Origin: JBCBKU01 sp965267475
GTDB lineage: Bacteria; Pseudomonadota; Alphaproteobacteria; Rhodobacterales; Rhodobacteraceae
Length of the DNA stretch: 64,000 nt
Direction: 5' to 3'
Assembly: GCA_965267475.1 (NCBI GenBank)
Contig: OZ254079.1
Span: 3,348,001-3,412,000, forward strand
Shown here: positions 23,170 to 31,479 of the stretch, piece by piece
How the letters are laid out: every line of letters begins with the position of its first letter
Position numbering within the stretch: position 1 is the stretch's first letter
Notes under the pieces: model-generated
What the model was told of the DNA's origin: nothing
What the model saw: only the letters and a program-made list of their open reading frames with translations
Database searches by the model: none
Program-made: the position numbers and the translations under genes

Positions 23170-24564
23170 ATGAAACACTTTCCGATCTTCATGGCGCTGG
23201 AAGGCCGTCGCGTCGTCGTCTCAGGCGGCGGGGATGCCGCTGTGGCCAAGCTGCGTCTCCTTCTGAAGACTGAAGCGAAGATCTCGGTTTTCGCGGCAGA
23301 TCCGGTACGCGAGATCACCGATTGGGCGCGCGCTGGTAAGCTGCGTCTGGTCAGCCGCGCGCTGGAACCCGGCGACGCAACCTGCGCGACCTTGTTCTAC
23401 GCTGCCAACGACGATGATGCGGAAGATAGCCGCGTGGCCAAGCTGGCCCAGGCCGACGGGGCTTTGGTCAATTGGGTCGATAACCTCGAAAACAGCCAGT
23501 TCATTACGCCTGCCATCGTCGATCGCGATCCGGTGACCGTGGCAATAGGAACCGAAGGCGCCGCGCCGGTCCTTGCCCGCCGGATCAAGTCGGATCTGGA
23601 AGAACGGTTGCCGTCAGCTCTGGGGATCTTTGCGCGGATCGGAAAGTCTTTCCGGACCCGTGCCGAGGCGCTGCCTTTCGGTCGTCCGCGCCGGGCCTTT
23701 TGGTCGGCTTATTACGACAAGGTGGCCCCCAAGGCGCTGGCCGATGGCGGCGAGGCCGCTTTAGAACCCGCGCTTGAGGACCTGCTTGAGACCCATCTGA
23801 AGGCCAGGACCGAAGACGGCCGTGTCACATTTGTGGGCGCAGGCCCCGGCGACCCCGAGCTTTTGACGCTGAAGGCTCGGAAAGCCATCCATGAGGCCGA
23901 TGTCGTAATCCATGACCGGCTGGTCCCTGCCGCCATTCTTGAACTGGCACGCCGCGAAGCCACGATCCTCGACATGGGAAAAACGGGCTTTGGCCCCTCA
24001 ACGCCTCAGGAAGACATAAATGCGGCCATCACCGAACATGCCCGCCAAGGCGCCCATGTGGTCCGCCTGAAAGCGGGCGATGCGACGGTTTTCGGGCGGC
24101 TGGATGAAGAAATTGAAGCCTGCGAAGCCTTGGGCGTTGCCTTCACTGTCGTGCCCGGCATCACCGCTGCATCCGCCGCCGTGGCTGCCATCGGTCAAAG
24201 CCTGACAAGGCGGGGCCGGAATGCCTCCGTCAAGCTGATGACAGGCCACGACATGAAAGGCTTTGCGGAACATGACTGGGCGCAGCTTGCCAAACCGGGC
24301 GAAGTCGCCGCGATCTATATGGGCAAGCGCACGGCGCGGTTCATGCAAGGCCGGCTTCTTATGCATGGCGCGGATCCGTCGACGCCCGTCACGGTGGTCG
24401 AGAACGCATCGCGGCCAGATCAGCAGATTTTGGCGACCACGCTGTCGGAACTGGAGCCTGCGCTGACACAGGCCGGGTTCGATGGCCCTGCCCTTGTTTT
24501 GTTCGGCCTGGCACCCCGCGCGGCGGAAGCCGCCTTGCCCGGTATTCTTGAGGAGGCGATGTAA
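23170..24564 (+). CDS. cysG: Siroheme synthase CysG (fused), 464 aa
   Basis: The N-terminal half is the precorrin-2 dehydrogenase/ferrochelatase domain (VVVSGGGDAAVAKLRLLL, NNDDDA-type region, FITPAIVDRDPVTVAIGTEG). The C-terminal half is the uroporphyrinogen-III methyltransferase (VTFVGAGPGDPELLTLKARK, VIHDRLVP). The protein makes siroheme, the cofactor of the sulfite reductase encoded two genes on. Length fits the fused E. coli type. The stop and next start overlap (TAATG). Confidence 0.96.
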   Translation: MKHFPIFMALEGRRVVVSGGGDAAVAKLRLLLKTEAKISVFAADPVREITDWARAGKLRLVSRALEPGDATCATLFYAANDDDAEDSRVAKLAQADGALVNWVDNLENSQFITPAIVDRDPVTVAIGTEGAAPVLARRIKSDLEERLPSALGIFARIGKSFRTRAEALPFGRPRRAFWSAYYDKVAPKALADGGEAALEPALEDLLETHLKARTEDGRVTFVGAGPGDPELLTLKARKAIHEADVVIHDRLVPAAILELARREATILDMGKTGFGPSTPQEDINAAITEHARQGAHVVRLKAGDATVFGRLDEEIEACEALGVAFTVVPGITAASAAVAAIGQSLTRRGRNASVKLMTGHDMKGFAEHDWAQLAKPGEVAAIYMGKRTARFMQGRLLMHGADPSTPVTVVENASRPDQQILATTLSELEPALTQAGFDGPALVLFGLAPRAAEAALPGILEEAM

Positions 24565-24860
24565 TGCCCAAGGCCTTCACCCCGAAAGTCGTCACAGCCA
24601 ACGCCTTGATCGAAGGCGATGTGATCTGGCTGACCGAGGACGACCGCTGGACGCGCGACATCTCGGAAGCTGAGTTGATCGAGGACGAAGCCCACGCGCA
24701 GTTGCGCCTGCTTCACGCTGAAAGCCAGCCGGGTCAAATCGTCGGCGCCTATCTGGCGGATGCCAAACCAGGTCCGAACGGCCCCGAACCCACCCATTTC
24801 CGTGAAGCGTTCCGCACGCGCGGACCCTCAAACTATGCCCACGGCAAGCAGGCGGAGTAA
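24564..24860 (+). CDS. DUF2849 protein of the sulfite-reduction operon, 98 aa
   Basis: A small acidic protein, KVVTANALIEGDVIWLTEDD with a tail FREAFRTRGPSNYAHGKQAE, matching the DUF2849 family that sits between cysG and cysI in alphaproteobacteria. The role is unknown; the constant position suggests assisting sulfite reductase. It starts within the cysG stop and ends 3 bases before cysI. Confidence 0.88.
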   Translation: MPKAFTPKVVTANALIEGDVIWLTEDDRWTRDISEAELIEDEAHAQLRLLHAESQPGQIVGAYLADAKPGPNGPEPTHFREAFRTRGPSNYAHGKQAE

Positions 24861-24863
24861 GAC

Positions 24864-26534
24864 ATGTATACCTACACCGAATTTGATGACGCCTTCGTCC
24901 GCGAACGTGTGGCCCAGTTCCGAGGACAGGTGGAGCGTCGGGTTGATGGCTCGCTGACCGAGGATGAATTCAAGCCGCTTCGTCTTATGAACGGTCTGTA
25001 CCTGCAGCTTCACGCCTACATGCTGCGCGTCGCCGTGCCCTATGGCACGCTCGACAGCGCCAAGATGCGGCAACTCGCCATGATCGCGGACCGGTGGGAC
25101 AAGGGCTATGGCCATTTCACCACGCGGCAGAACATCCAATACAACTGGCCCAAGCTACAGGATGTGCCGGATATGCTAGACGCGCTGGCCGATGTCGGCA
25201 TGCATGCGATCCAGACCAGTGGCAACACGATCCGGAACGTGACCGCAGACCATTTCGCAGGTGCGGCAGCCGATGAGATCGAAGACCCGCGCCCGGTGGC
25301 CGAGCTTCTTCGTCAGTGGTCGACCGATCACCCGGAATTCCAGTTCCTGCCCCGGAAGTTCAAGATCGCCGTAACGGGATCACCGAATGACCGCGCGGTC
25401 ACGAAGGCCCATGATATCGGGTTACGCATGGTCCGAAACGACGCGGGCGAGCCTGGCTTTGAAGTTATCGTGGGTGGCGGTCTTGGTCGGACGCCAATGA
25501 TTGGCAAAGTGATCCGGGACTTTCTGCCAAAGGCGGATCTTCTGCCCTATTGCGAGGCGATCGTCAGCGTCTACAACACGCTTGGTCGTCGCGACAACAA
25601 GTATAAAGCGCGCATCAAGATCACCGTGCATGAGAACGGGATCGACAAAATCCGCGAGCTTGTCGAAGCGCGATTTGTTGAGACACGCCGCGAGTTTTCG
25701 GGCTTCGATCAGGACGTACTCGCCGGGATCGAAGCGCAATTTGCACCGCCCGCCTGGAAAGATGCGTCCACAGCCGCCTTTGACAGCCACCGCGACGCCA
25801 ACCCCGCGTTCCGGTCCTGGACCGACACGAACCTGGCCGAACATCGGCACGCCGATTACGCCATCGTCTCGATCTCGATCAAGAAACACGGCGCGACGCC
25901 GGGCGATGCGACATCCGATCAGATGCGGGTGATGGCGGATTTGGCCCAGCGCTATGGCCATGACGAGCTGCGCATTTCACATGAGCAGAACGTCATTCTG
26001 CCTCATGTCCACAAATCAGATTTGCCCGCTGTGTACTCTGCCTTGCGCGAAGCGGGTCTGGCGACGGCAAATATCGGGCTTGTGTCCGATATCATCGCCT
26101 GCCCTGGCATGGATTATTGCGCGCTGGCCACGGCACGCTCGATCCCGATTGCGCAAGAGATCGCGACCCGCTTCGAGGAATTGAAGCTGGAGCACGACAT
26201 TGGCGAACTGAAGATCAAGATCTCGGGCTGCATCAATGCATGCGGTCACCACCATGTCGGCCATATCGGGATCCTTGGGCTCGATCGGGCGGGGGTCGAA
26301 AACTATCAGGTCACGCTGGGCGGTGACGGCACCGAAACGGCCGCCATCGGCGAACGCGCCGGCCCCGGTTTCTCGGCCGAAGAGATCGTACCCGCCATCG
26401 AGCGCCTGATCGCCGCCTATCTGGAACATCGCGACAGCCCAGATGAGACCTTCCTTCAATCTTATCGCCGGTTGGGCATGGCGCCTTTCAAGGCCGCGCT
26501 TTACCCGGAAGAGGAGAAAGCCCATGCCGCTTGA
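24864..26534 (+). CDS. cysI: Sulfite (or nitrite/sulfite) reductase hemoprotein, 556 aa
   Basis: The siroheme/[4Fe-4S] Cys motifs are ACPGMDYCALA and SGCINACGHHHVGHIG near the C-terminus. The N-terminal ferredoxin-like half has YGHFTTRQNIQYNW. It reduces sulfite to sulfide by six electrons. No cysJ flavoprotein is adjacent; a ferredoxin reductase (27733) is, so electron supply by ferredoxin is plausible. Its end overlaps the start of cysH by 11 bases. Confidence 0.94.
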   Translation: MYTYTEFDDAFVRERVAQFRGQVERRVDGSLTEDEFKPLRLMNGLYLQLHAYMLRVAVPYGTLDSAKMRQLAMIADRWDKGYGHFTTRQNIQYNWPKLQDVPDMLDALADVGMHAIQTSGNTIRNVTADHFAGAAADEIEDPRPVAELLRQWSTDHPEFQFLPRKFKIAVTGSPNDRAVTKAHDIGLRMVRNDAGEPGFEVIVGGGLGRTPMIGKVIRDFLPKADLLPYCEAIVSVYNTLGRRDNKYKARIKITVHENGIDKIRELVEARFVETRREFSGFDQDVLAGIEAQFAPPAWKDASTAAFDSHRDANPAFRSWTDTNLAEHRHADYAIVSISIKKHGATPGDATSDQMRVMADLAQRYGHDELRISHEQNVILPHVHKSDLPAVYSALREAGLATANIGLVSDIIACPGMDYCALATARSIPIAQEIATRFEELKLEHDIGELKIKISGCINACGHHHVGHIGILGLDRAGVENYQVTLGGDGTETAAIGERAGPGFSAEEIVPAIERLIAAYLEHRDSPDETFLQSYRRLGMAPFKAALYPEEEKAHAA

Positions 26535-27261
26535 GACACCTCTCGCCCCGGTCGCCGACCGTGTGGCCGACCTGAACGGCGCCTATCGCCATCATTCCGC
26601 GATGGATGTCCTTGGGCGCGCATTGAATGACGCTCAGGTCGGGCGGATCGCGTTGGTGTCGTCCTTCGGGGCGGAATCGGTGGCGCTGTTGCATATGGTG
26701 TCACTGGTCGACCGGTCGCTTCCGGTTCTGTTCCTGGATACGCAGATGCTGTTTCCCGAAACGCTCGCCTATCAGCGCGACGTGGCCGAGACACTGGGCC
26801 TGACCGATGTGCGGGTGATCGAACCCGACCGGACCGAGCTTTTTTTGCGCGACCCCGATGGCGATTTGCATCTGCGTGACCCGGATGCCTGCTGCCGCCT
26901 GCGGAAGGTCGAGCCGTTGCAAGACGCGTTGGAACCCTTCGATGCCTGGATCACGGGCCGGAAGCGGTTCCACGGATCTGGACGGGAAGCCCTTGAGTTC
27001 TTCGAAGAAGAAACGGGAAAGAACCGGATCAAGGTCAACCCGCTGGCGCATTGGACGCGGGATGATGTGGCGGACTACATCGACAACAACAAGCTGCCCC
27101 GCCACCCGCTGGTGGCCCAAGGCTACCCGTCGCTTGGCTGTGCGCCCTGCACAAGCCCTGTCGAAAATGGTGAGGACCCGCGCGCCGGACGCTGGCGCGG
27201 GCAAACCAAAACCGAATGCGGCATCCATTTCGTAAACGGCAAAGCCGTTCGCGCAGCGTGA
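26524..27261 (+). CDS. cysH: Assimilatory APS/PAPS reductase CysH, 245 aa
   Basis: The PP-loop-type site VSSFGAESVALLHMV, LDTQMLFPETL, and the Cys pairs ACC (in DPDACCRLRKVEPL) and CAPC (in LGCAPCTSPV) are seen. The four Cys bind a [4Fe-4S] cluster and mark the APS-reducing bacterial type; ECGIH near the end holds the catalytic Cys. The ATG at 26524 follows GAGGAG. It feeds sulfite to CysI. Confidence 0.95.
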   Translation: MPLETPLAPVADRVADLNGAYRHHSAMDVLGRALNDAQVGRIALVSSFGAESVALLHMVSLVDRSLPVLFLDTQMLFPETLAYQRDVAETLGLTDVRVIEPDRTELFLRDPDGDLHLRDPDACCRLRKVEPLQDALEPFDAWITGRKRFHGSGREALEFFEEETGKNRIKVNPLAHWTRDDVADYIDNNKLPRHPLVAQGYPSLGCAPCTSPVENGEDPRAGRWRGQTKTECGIHFVNGKAVRAA

Positions 27262-27272
27262 GAGACCAGATT

Positions 27273-27692
27273 ATGAGCACCATCGTCACTGATACCGGGT
27301 TTCAGGCTGAAGATTGGACAGCCGGGTTTACGGCGCTTGAGGACTTGGCCGCCAATGATGCCGGGCCGGCCGTCGCGGTCGATCTGGCATCGGATGCCGA
27401 TCCTACGGTCCTTGAGGATCGGATTGCCGACATCGATCTGATCCGCATCGACTTTCCGTCCTTCGCCGATGGGCGCGGTTTCACGATCGCCAAGCAGCTT
27501 CGGCGCATGGGGTTTCATGGGCGCCTTCGCGCCAAGGGCCATGTGATCGCCGATCAATACGCCATGGCACGCCGTTCGGGGTTCGATGAGGTTGAAATCG
27601 ACGAAGATCTCGCCCGGCGCCAACCCGAGGACCAATGGCTGCGACGCGCAGACTGGGGTGCCCACAACTATCAGGCCCGGCTGCGCGCCTGA
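27273..27692 (+). CDS. DUF934 protein of the sulfite-reduction operon, 139 aa
   Basis: FPSFADGRGFTIAKQLRRMG and ALxGDQ-like VIADQYAMARRSGFDEVEID are DUF934 hallmarks. Members nearly always lie beside cysH/cysI and are thought to help sulfite reduction, without a proven activity. The ATG at 27273 gives the usual length; upstream frames lie within cysH. Confidence 0.9.
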   Translation: MSTIVTDTGFQAEDWTAGFTALEDLAANDAGPAVAVDLASDADPTVLEDRIADIDLIRIDFPSFADGRGFTIAKQLRRMGFHGRLRAKGHVIADQYAMARRSGFDEVEIDEDLARRQPEDQWLRRADWGAHNYQARLRA

Positions 27693-27732
27693 CCTTTTCC
27701 TGATCCACATCAAAGCCTAAAGAGGATGCGCG

Positions 27733-28614
27733 GTGCTAGAGCCGCCCTGTAAGATGATGACCGAGCAACGCCCCGTGACCCAAACCGCCGCCGCCAAAGT
27801 GCCGACCCTGCCCGATGCGCAGACGGTGACCGACGTTCAGCACTACACCGACCGGTTGTTCCGGTTCCGCACGACCCGCCCGCAATCCCTGCGATTCCGG
27901 TCAGGCGAGTTTGTCATGATTGGCCTAATGGGCGATCCGGACGAGACAACCGGGAAGCAGAAACCAATACTGCGCGCCTATTCGATTGCGTCGCCGTCCT
28001 GGGATGAAGAGCTTGAATTTTATTCGATCAAGGTGCCGGACGGGCCCCTGACCTCGAAACTTCAGCACATCCAACCGGGCGACGAAGTGATCCTGCGTCC
28101 AAAGCCCGTTGGGACGCTCGTGCATGATGCGCTTCTTCCCGGGAAACGGCTTTGGCTGTTCTCAACCGGAACCGGCTTCGCACCCTTTGCCTCGATCATA
28201 CGCGATCCCGAGACCTATGAACGGTTCGATCAGGTGATCGTCACGCATACCTGTCGGGAAGTGGCGGAATTGACCTATAGCCGTGAGTTGGTCGACAGCG
28301 TGAAGTCAGATGAGCTTTTGCGCGAGTTGATCGGCGAAGAGCATCTGGACAAGCTGACCTATTACCCGACGACCACGCGGGAAGAGAGCGGGAAGATGGG
28401 CCGGATCACCACACTGATCGAAAACGGCGAAGTGTTCGCGGATCTCGGGGTACCGGCACTTGATCCGGAAAACGACCGGGCGATGGTCTGCGGAAGTCTG
28501 GATTTCAATATCGATATCAAGGCTTTGCTCGAAGGGGCCGGGCTGCGCGAAGGCGCCAACTCCGACCCCAAAGAGTTCGTCGTCGAAAAGGCTTTCGTCG
28601 GCGACGGGATTTGA
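27733..28614 (+). CDS. fpr: Ferredoxin/flavodoxin-NADP+ reductase, 293 aa
   Basis: The FAD-binding RAYSIASP and RSGEFVMIGL, the NADP site STGTGFAPFASIIRDPETYE, and a C-terminal VEKAFVGDGI (bacterial FPR type) are clear. It exchanges electrons between NADPH and ferredoxin, here most likely feeding CysI, and perhaps the P450. The GTG at 27733 follows AAAGAGGA; ATG at 27754 or 27757 would give an N-terminus (MTEQRPVTQ) closer to relatives, so the start is unsettled. Confidence 0.93.
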   Translation: MLEPPCKMMTEQRPVTQTAAAKVPTLPDAQTVTDVQHYTDRLFRFRTTRPQSLRFRSGEFVMIGLMGDPDETTGKQKPILRAYSIASPSWDEELEFYSIKVPDGPLTSKLQHIQPGDEVILRPKPVGTLVHDALLPGKRLWLFSTGTGFAPFASIIRDPETYERFDQVIVTHTCREVAELTYSRELVDSVKSDELLRELIGEEHLDKLTYYPTTTREESGKMGRITTLIENGEVFADLGVPALDPENDRAMVCGSLDFNIDIKALLEGAGLREGANSDPKEFVVEKAFVGDGI

Positions 28615-28616
28615 TG

Positions 28617-28637
28617 GATGGGGCTTAAAGCCCCATC
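28617..28637. terminator. Candidate bidirectional terminator between fpr and repeat protein
   Basis: GATGGGGCTT, A, AAGCCCCATC is a perfect 10-bp-arm palindrome between convergent genes, overlapping the 3' end of the minus-strand gene. There is no long T-run. Confidence 0.5.
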
Positions 28638-29452
28638 GCCCCTTTGATCTGATCCAGAACGCCCTGAAGCAGTTCAGGATTGTCCTTAGCCCCGTCGAGC
28701 GCGGCGCCAAGCGTCGTTTTCTGAAGTTGGCCGAGATCAGAGGCGTCGAGCGCTTCTTTGACCTTGTCGAAATCAAAACCATCGACGGTCAGCAGATCGG
28801 CAAGACCCATGGCGCCGTCAGTGGCCGCATCGGCCGTATCGCTTGCGGCGTCGGCAGTTGCTTCCATTGCGTCTCCGGCGGTTTCGGTCGTTGCCTCCAT
28901 GGCGTCGCCAGCGGCCTCGGTCGTGGCCTCCATCGCATCACCGGCAGCTTCCGAGGTCGCCTCCATTGCATCTCCGGCGGCTTCAGTCGTGGCCTCCATC
29001 GCGTCACCGGCAGCTTCCGTTGTTGCCTCCATCGCGTCGCCAGCGGCTTCGGTCGTTGCATCCGCAGCGTCACCGGCTTGCTCAGTCAAATTGTTGACGG
29101 CTTCGCCTGCGCCCTCAACGGCGCCTTCTACCGCGTCTTCCACGGCCTCGGTCGTTTCTTCGACAACCGATTCGACAGCGTCGGTTGCCTCTTCCACAAC
29201 ACCTTCGACGGCATCAGTGGCTTCCTCGACAACCCCTTCGACCGCCTCCGTGGCCGTTTCGGCAGCGCTTTCCGCCGCCTCTTCCACCTGTTCGGCAACG
29301 CCTTCGGTTGCTTCAGCCGCATCGGACGCCGCTTCGTTCGTGGTTTCCGAAACGGTTTCTGCGACTTCGCCCGCATCTTGATTGCTTAGCCAGAAATAGG
29401 CCCCGCCGCCGATGACGACAATCGCGCCGAGTATCAGTAGCATCCGGTTCAT
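28625..29452 (-). CDS. Membrane-anchored Ala/Glu-rich hendecad-repeat (LEA-like) protein, 275 aa
   Basis: A single N-terminal membrane anchor (MLLILGAIVVIGGGAYFWL) is followed by about 180 residues almost without aromatics or Cys. These include four 11-residue units of the VEGVVEEATDA type (71-114) and seven of the AGDAMEATTEA type (126-202). The C-terminus (about 216-275) is a globular-looking helical segment without repeats. An 11-residue period is typical of right-handed coiled coils and LEA group 3 stress proteins. The acidic, low-complexity make-up suggests a periplasm-facing extended or disordered rod. Function unknown. Confidence 0.85.
   Translation of the reverse strand: MNRMLLILGAIVVIGGGAYFWLSNQDAGEVAETVSETTNEAASDAAEATEGVAEQVEEAAESAAETATEAVEGVVEEATDAVEGVVEEATDAVESVVEETTEAVEDAVEGAVEGAGEAVNNLTEQAGDAADATTEAAGDAMEATTEAAGDAMEATTEAAGDAMEATSEAAGDAMEATTEAAGDAMEATTETAGDAMEATADAASDTADAATDGAMGLADLLTVDGFDFDKVKEALDASDLGQLQKTTLGAALDGAKDNPELLQGVLDQIKGAMGL
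28847..29077 (-). repeat. Seven tandem 33-base coding repeats
   Basis: Each 33-base unit encodes AGDAMEATTEA or a close variant. Third-base differences between units (for example TCCATTGCATC against TCCATCGCGTC on the plus strand) show that the copies are not fresh duplicates and that the protein sequence is kept by selection. Confidence 0.85.
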
Positions 29453-29530
29453 TGGTTCACCCCATGTATTGGAATTTCGCGTTGTAGAACGTCATCGCGT
29501 GCTGCACGTGCAAACAGAAAGGGGAAAAAT

Positions 29531-29576
29531 CCGGCTTTCCGGCCATTTCCAGCCGAATGGCCCTTTGGGAAACCGG
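29531..29576 (+). promoter_or_regulatory. Hairpin in the infC leader
   Basis: GGCCATT and AATGGCC pair around an 8-base loop, with flanking CCGG/CCGG helping to extend the stem. It lies about 70 bases before the infC start and has no T-run after it, so a leader structure is more likely than a terminator. Its role is unknown. Confidence 0.35.
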
Positions 29577-29646
29577 GTTGAAAGAGGAAGCCTAACGCCT
29601 TATTTTCCGAAGCCATTCCGAGCCGAACCACAGAAGGACATTTGAT

Positions 29647-30189
29647 ATAGCTCGCAGACCCCACAACGCTCCTCCGGTGCGTGACACAGGCCCTCGTGTG
29701 AATGATCGAATCAGGGCATCTGAAATCCGGTTGATTGGCGCCGAAGGCGAAAACGTCGGCGTCGTAACGCCAGAACGGGCGATGAGCATGGCAGAAGATG
29801 CCGGGCTCGATCTCGTCGAAATCTCGCCAAACGCCAGCCCGCCCGTGTGCAAGATCATGGATTTCGGCAAGTTCAAATACGAACAGCAGAAACGCGAATC
29901 CGAGGCGCGGAAAAAGCAAAAGACGATCGAAGTCAAAGAGGTCAAGTTCCGCCCGAACACAGACACCCATGACTACGACGTGAAGATGCGCAACGTCGTT
30001 CGGTTCCTGGAAAACGGCGACAAGGTCAAAGTGACCTTGCGGTTCCGCGGGCGCGAAATGGCACACCAGAACCTCGGCCGCGAGTTGCTGGAACGGGTGG
30101 CCACTGACATCGAGGAAATCGGCAAGATTGAGAATATGCCGAAGATGGAAGGCCGCCAGATGGTGATGATGATCGGTCCCACCCGATAG
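29647..30189 (+). CDS. infC: Translation initiation factor IF-3 with an AUA start, 180 aa
   Basis: The body is clear IF-3: GPRVNDRIRASEIRLIGAEG, then PPVCKIMDFGKFKYEQQKRE and VKVTLRFRGREMAHQNLG. Relatives start about ten residues before the first GTG (29677), as MARRPHNAPP. Here that reads ATA-GCT-CGC-AGA-CCC, so AUA at 29647 is the start, 8 bases after AAGGA. IF-3 genes are known to use near-cognate starts (AUU in E. coli) so that IF-3, which rejects such starts, limits its own synthesis. rpmI and rplT do not follow. Confidence 0.93.
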   Translation: MARRPHNAPPVRDTGPRVNDRIRASEIRLIGAEGENVGVVTPERAMSMAEDAGLDLVEISPNASPPVCKIMDFGKFKYEQQKRESEARKKQKTIEVKEVKFRPNTDTHDYDVKMRNVVRFLENGDKVKVTLRFRGREMAHQNLGRELLERVATDIEEIGKIENMPKMEGRQMVMMIGPTR

Positions 30190-30214
30190 GGCCGGAATGG
30201 CATGAAGCGGTTCG

Positions 30215-30247
30215 AACCGGCGCCCGCAAGCGCCGGTTTTGCTTTTT
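30215..30247 (+). terminator. Rho-independent terminator after infC
   Basis: AACCGGCGC and GCGCCGGTT form a perfect 9-bp stem with a 6-base loop, followed by TTTGCTTTTTT. Confidence 0.93.
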
Positions 30248-30292
30248 TAAGCGCTTGTTCTTCTGCCAAAAAGCATTCATTCACCCAAATGG

Positions 30293-30320
30293 TTGACAGA
30301 AATGGAATCGCCCCTTATTC
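30293..30320 (+). promoter_or_regulatory. Promoter of the ArsR-SRPBCC gene
   Basis: TTGACA (30293-30298) and TTATTC (30315-30320) are 16 bases apart. The -10 box ends 6 bases before the ATG, so transcription should begin at or next to the start codon. ATGGTTGA occurs at 30289-30296 and again at 30327-30334, a direct repeat that could be an autoregulatory site. Confidence 0.55.
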
Positions 30321-30326
30321 ACCTAC

Positions 30327-31091
30327 ATGGTTGAACGAGAACCAAACGACCGCCTGACCGAGATTCTGAAGGCTGCAAGCGATCCCACGCGGCGCGCGAT
30401 CCTGACCCTGTTGGTACAGGACGGACCGGCGCGCGTGACCGATCTCGCGCGGCAATTCGACATGAGCCTGAACTCCGTGTCGAAACACATCAAGGTTCTG
30501 GAGCGTGCGGGACTTGTCAGTCGCCGGACCGAGTGGCGTGAACATCTGATCGCGGCCGAGATGGGCCCCTTGTCGGCCATCGACGCCTGGTTTCGTGAAC
30601 TTCGCTCGATCTGGGACATGCGCCTTGAGCGCCTGGACGAGATACTGAACCCGGAGGGGGAAATGAGCGACTTAACTTTGACAACGACGCGGACTTTCAA
30701 GGCGTCAGCCGCAACGATTTTTGATGCCTGGCTGGATCCGGCCATGTTGGCCCAATTCATGTGCCCCGGTCCGGACATGTCGGTGCCGAAGGCCGAAACC
30801 GACGCCAAGGTTGGCGGGCGCTTTGATATCGTGATGAAGGCGGGCGACCAGGAAATCCCTCATTGGGGCGTCTACAAAGCAATCGAACGACCTTCGAAAC
30901 TGGTCTTTACTTGGCAATCGCCGTTCTCGGTCGAAGACAGCACTGTGACATTGACCCTGACAGAAAGCGATGCGGGCACAGACGTCGAACTCGCCCACAT
31001 TAAGTTCCGGGACGAAGAAACACGCGACAACCATCTTGGCGGCTGGAACGGCATTCTGGCGAAACTCGCCGCGACGCTGGGGGAAGACTGA
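30327..31091 (+). CDS. ArsR-family regulator fused to an SRPBCC (AHSA1) domain, 254 aa
   Basis: Residues 1-105 are an ArsR winged HTH (LKAASDPTRRAILTLL, MSLNSVSKHIKVLERAGLV). From about 113 (MSDLTLTTTRTFKASAATIF) an AHSA1/SRPBCC ligand-binding fold follows, with DVELAHIKFRDEETRDNHLGGW at the end. These are commonly two adjacent genes; here no stop separates them, and the second domain keeps its own Met. There is no metal-site Cys motif in the HTH part, so it is not a metal sensor of the classic type. No ribosome-binding site is visible. Confidence 0.88.
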   Translation: MVEREPNDRLTEILKAASDPTRRAILTLLVQDGPARVTDLARQFDMSLNSVSKHIKVLERAGLVSRRTEWREHLIAAEMGPLSAIDAWFRELRSIWDMRLERLDEILNPEGEMSDLTLTTTRTFKASAATIFDAWLDPAMLAQFMCPGPDMSVPKAETDAKVGGRFDIVMKAGDQEIPHWGVYKAIERPSKLVFTWQSPFSVEDSTVTLTLTESDAGTDVELAHIKFRDEETRDNHLGGWNGILAKLAATLGED

Positions 31092-31092
31092 G

Positions 31093-31479
31093 ATGGGCGC
31101 GGAATTCGCAGGCGTAAACTGGGCCGCAGTCATCGCTGGCACCGTCGCCGCATTCATCTTTGGATGGATCCTGTATTCCCCGGCAGTGGCCGGGCGGGCC
31201 TGGGCCAAGGGATCTGGCGTCGATCTTGAAGCGGGAGGTGCACCTCCGGTCGGCGCCATGATCGTGCAGATCATCGCGCTGTTCTGTCTGGCCGTGGTGA
31301 TTGGCGTGACAGAGACCTCAAATGCCTTGATGGCCGCAATTGTCGCCATCTTGGCGGTGGTGGCCTTTGTTGTATCCGGCGGCGCGTTTCAGCGAAAATC
31401 TGGCGCCGCACTGGCGGTCGACGGCGGATACGCCCTGGGCGCGGGTGTCTTGATGATCCTGGCCCAGGGGTTGCTTTAG
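31093..31479 (+). CDS. DUF1761 membrane protein, 128 aa
   Basis: Four hydrophobic segments, with the DUF1761 start NWAAVIAGTVAAFIFGWILYSP and later GGAFQRKSGAALAVDGGYALG. The ATG is one base after the ArsR-SRPBCC stop, and the two gene types are often paired, so the regulator may control it. Function unknown. Ends overlapping the convergent DUF1203 gene by four bases. Confidence 0.88.
   Translation: MGAEFAGVNWAAVIAGTVAAFIFGWILYSPAVAGRAWAKGSGVDLEAGGAPPVGAMIVQIIALFCLAVVIGVTETSNALMAAIVAILAVVAFVVSGGAFQRKSGAALAVDGGYALGAGVLMILAQGLL

Noticed and set aside
28758..29381. Plus-strand frame rich in Ser/Ala/Val opposite the repeat protein, and the idea that the 33-base repeats are a CRISPR
   Set aside because: The repeats are in frame, contiguous without spacers, and encode the hendecads on the minus strand, where a membrane anchor and end domain make sense.
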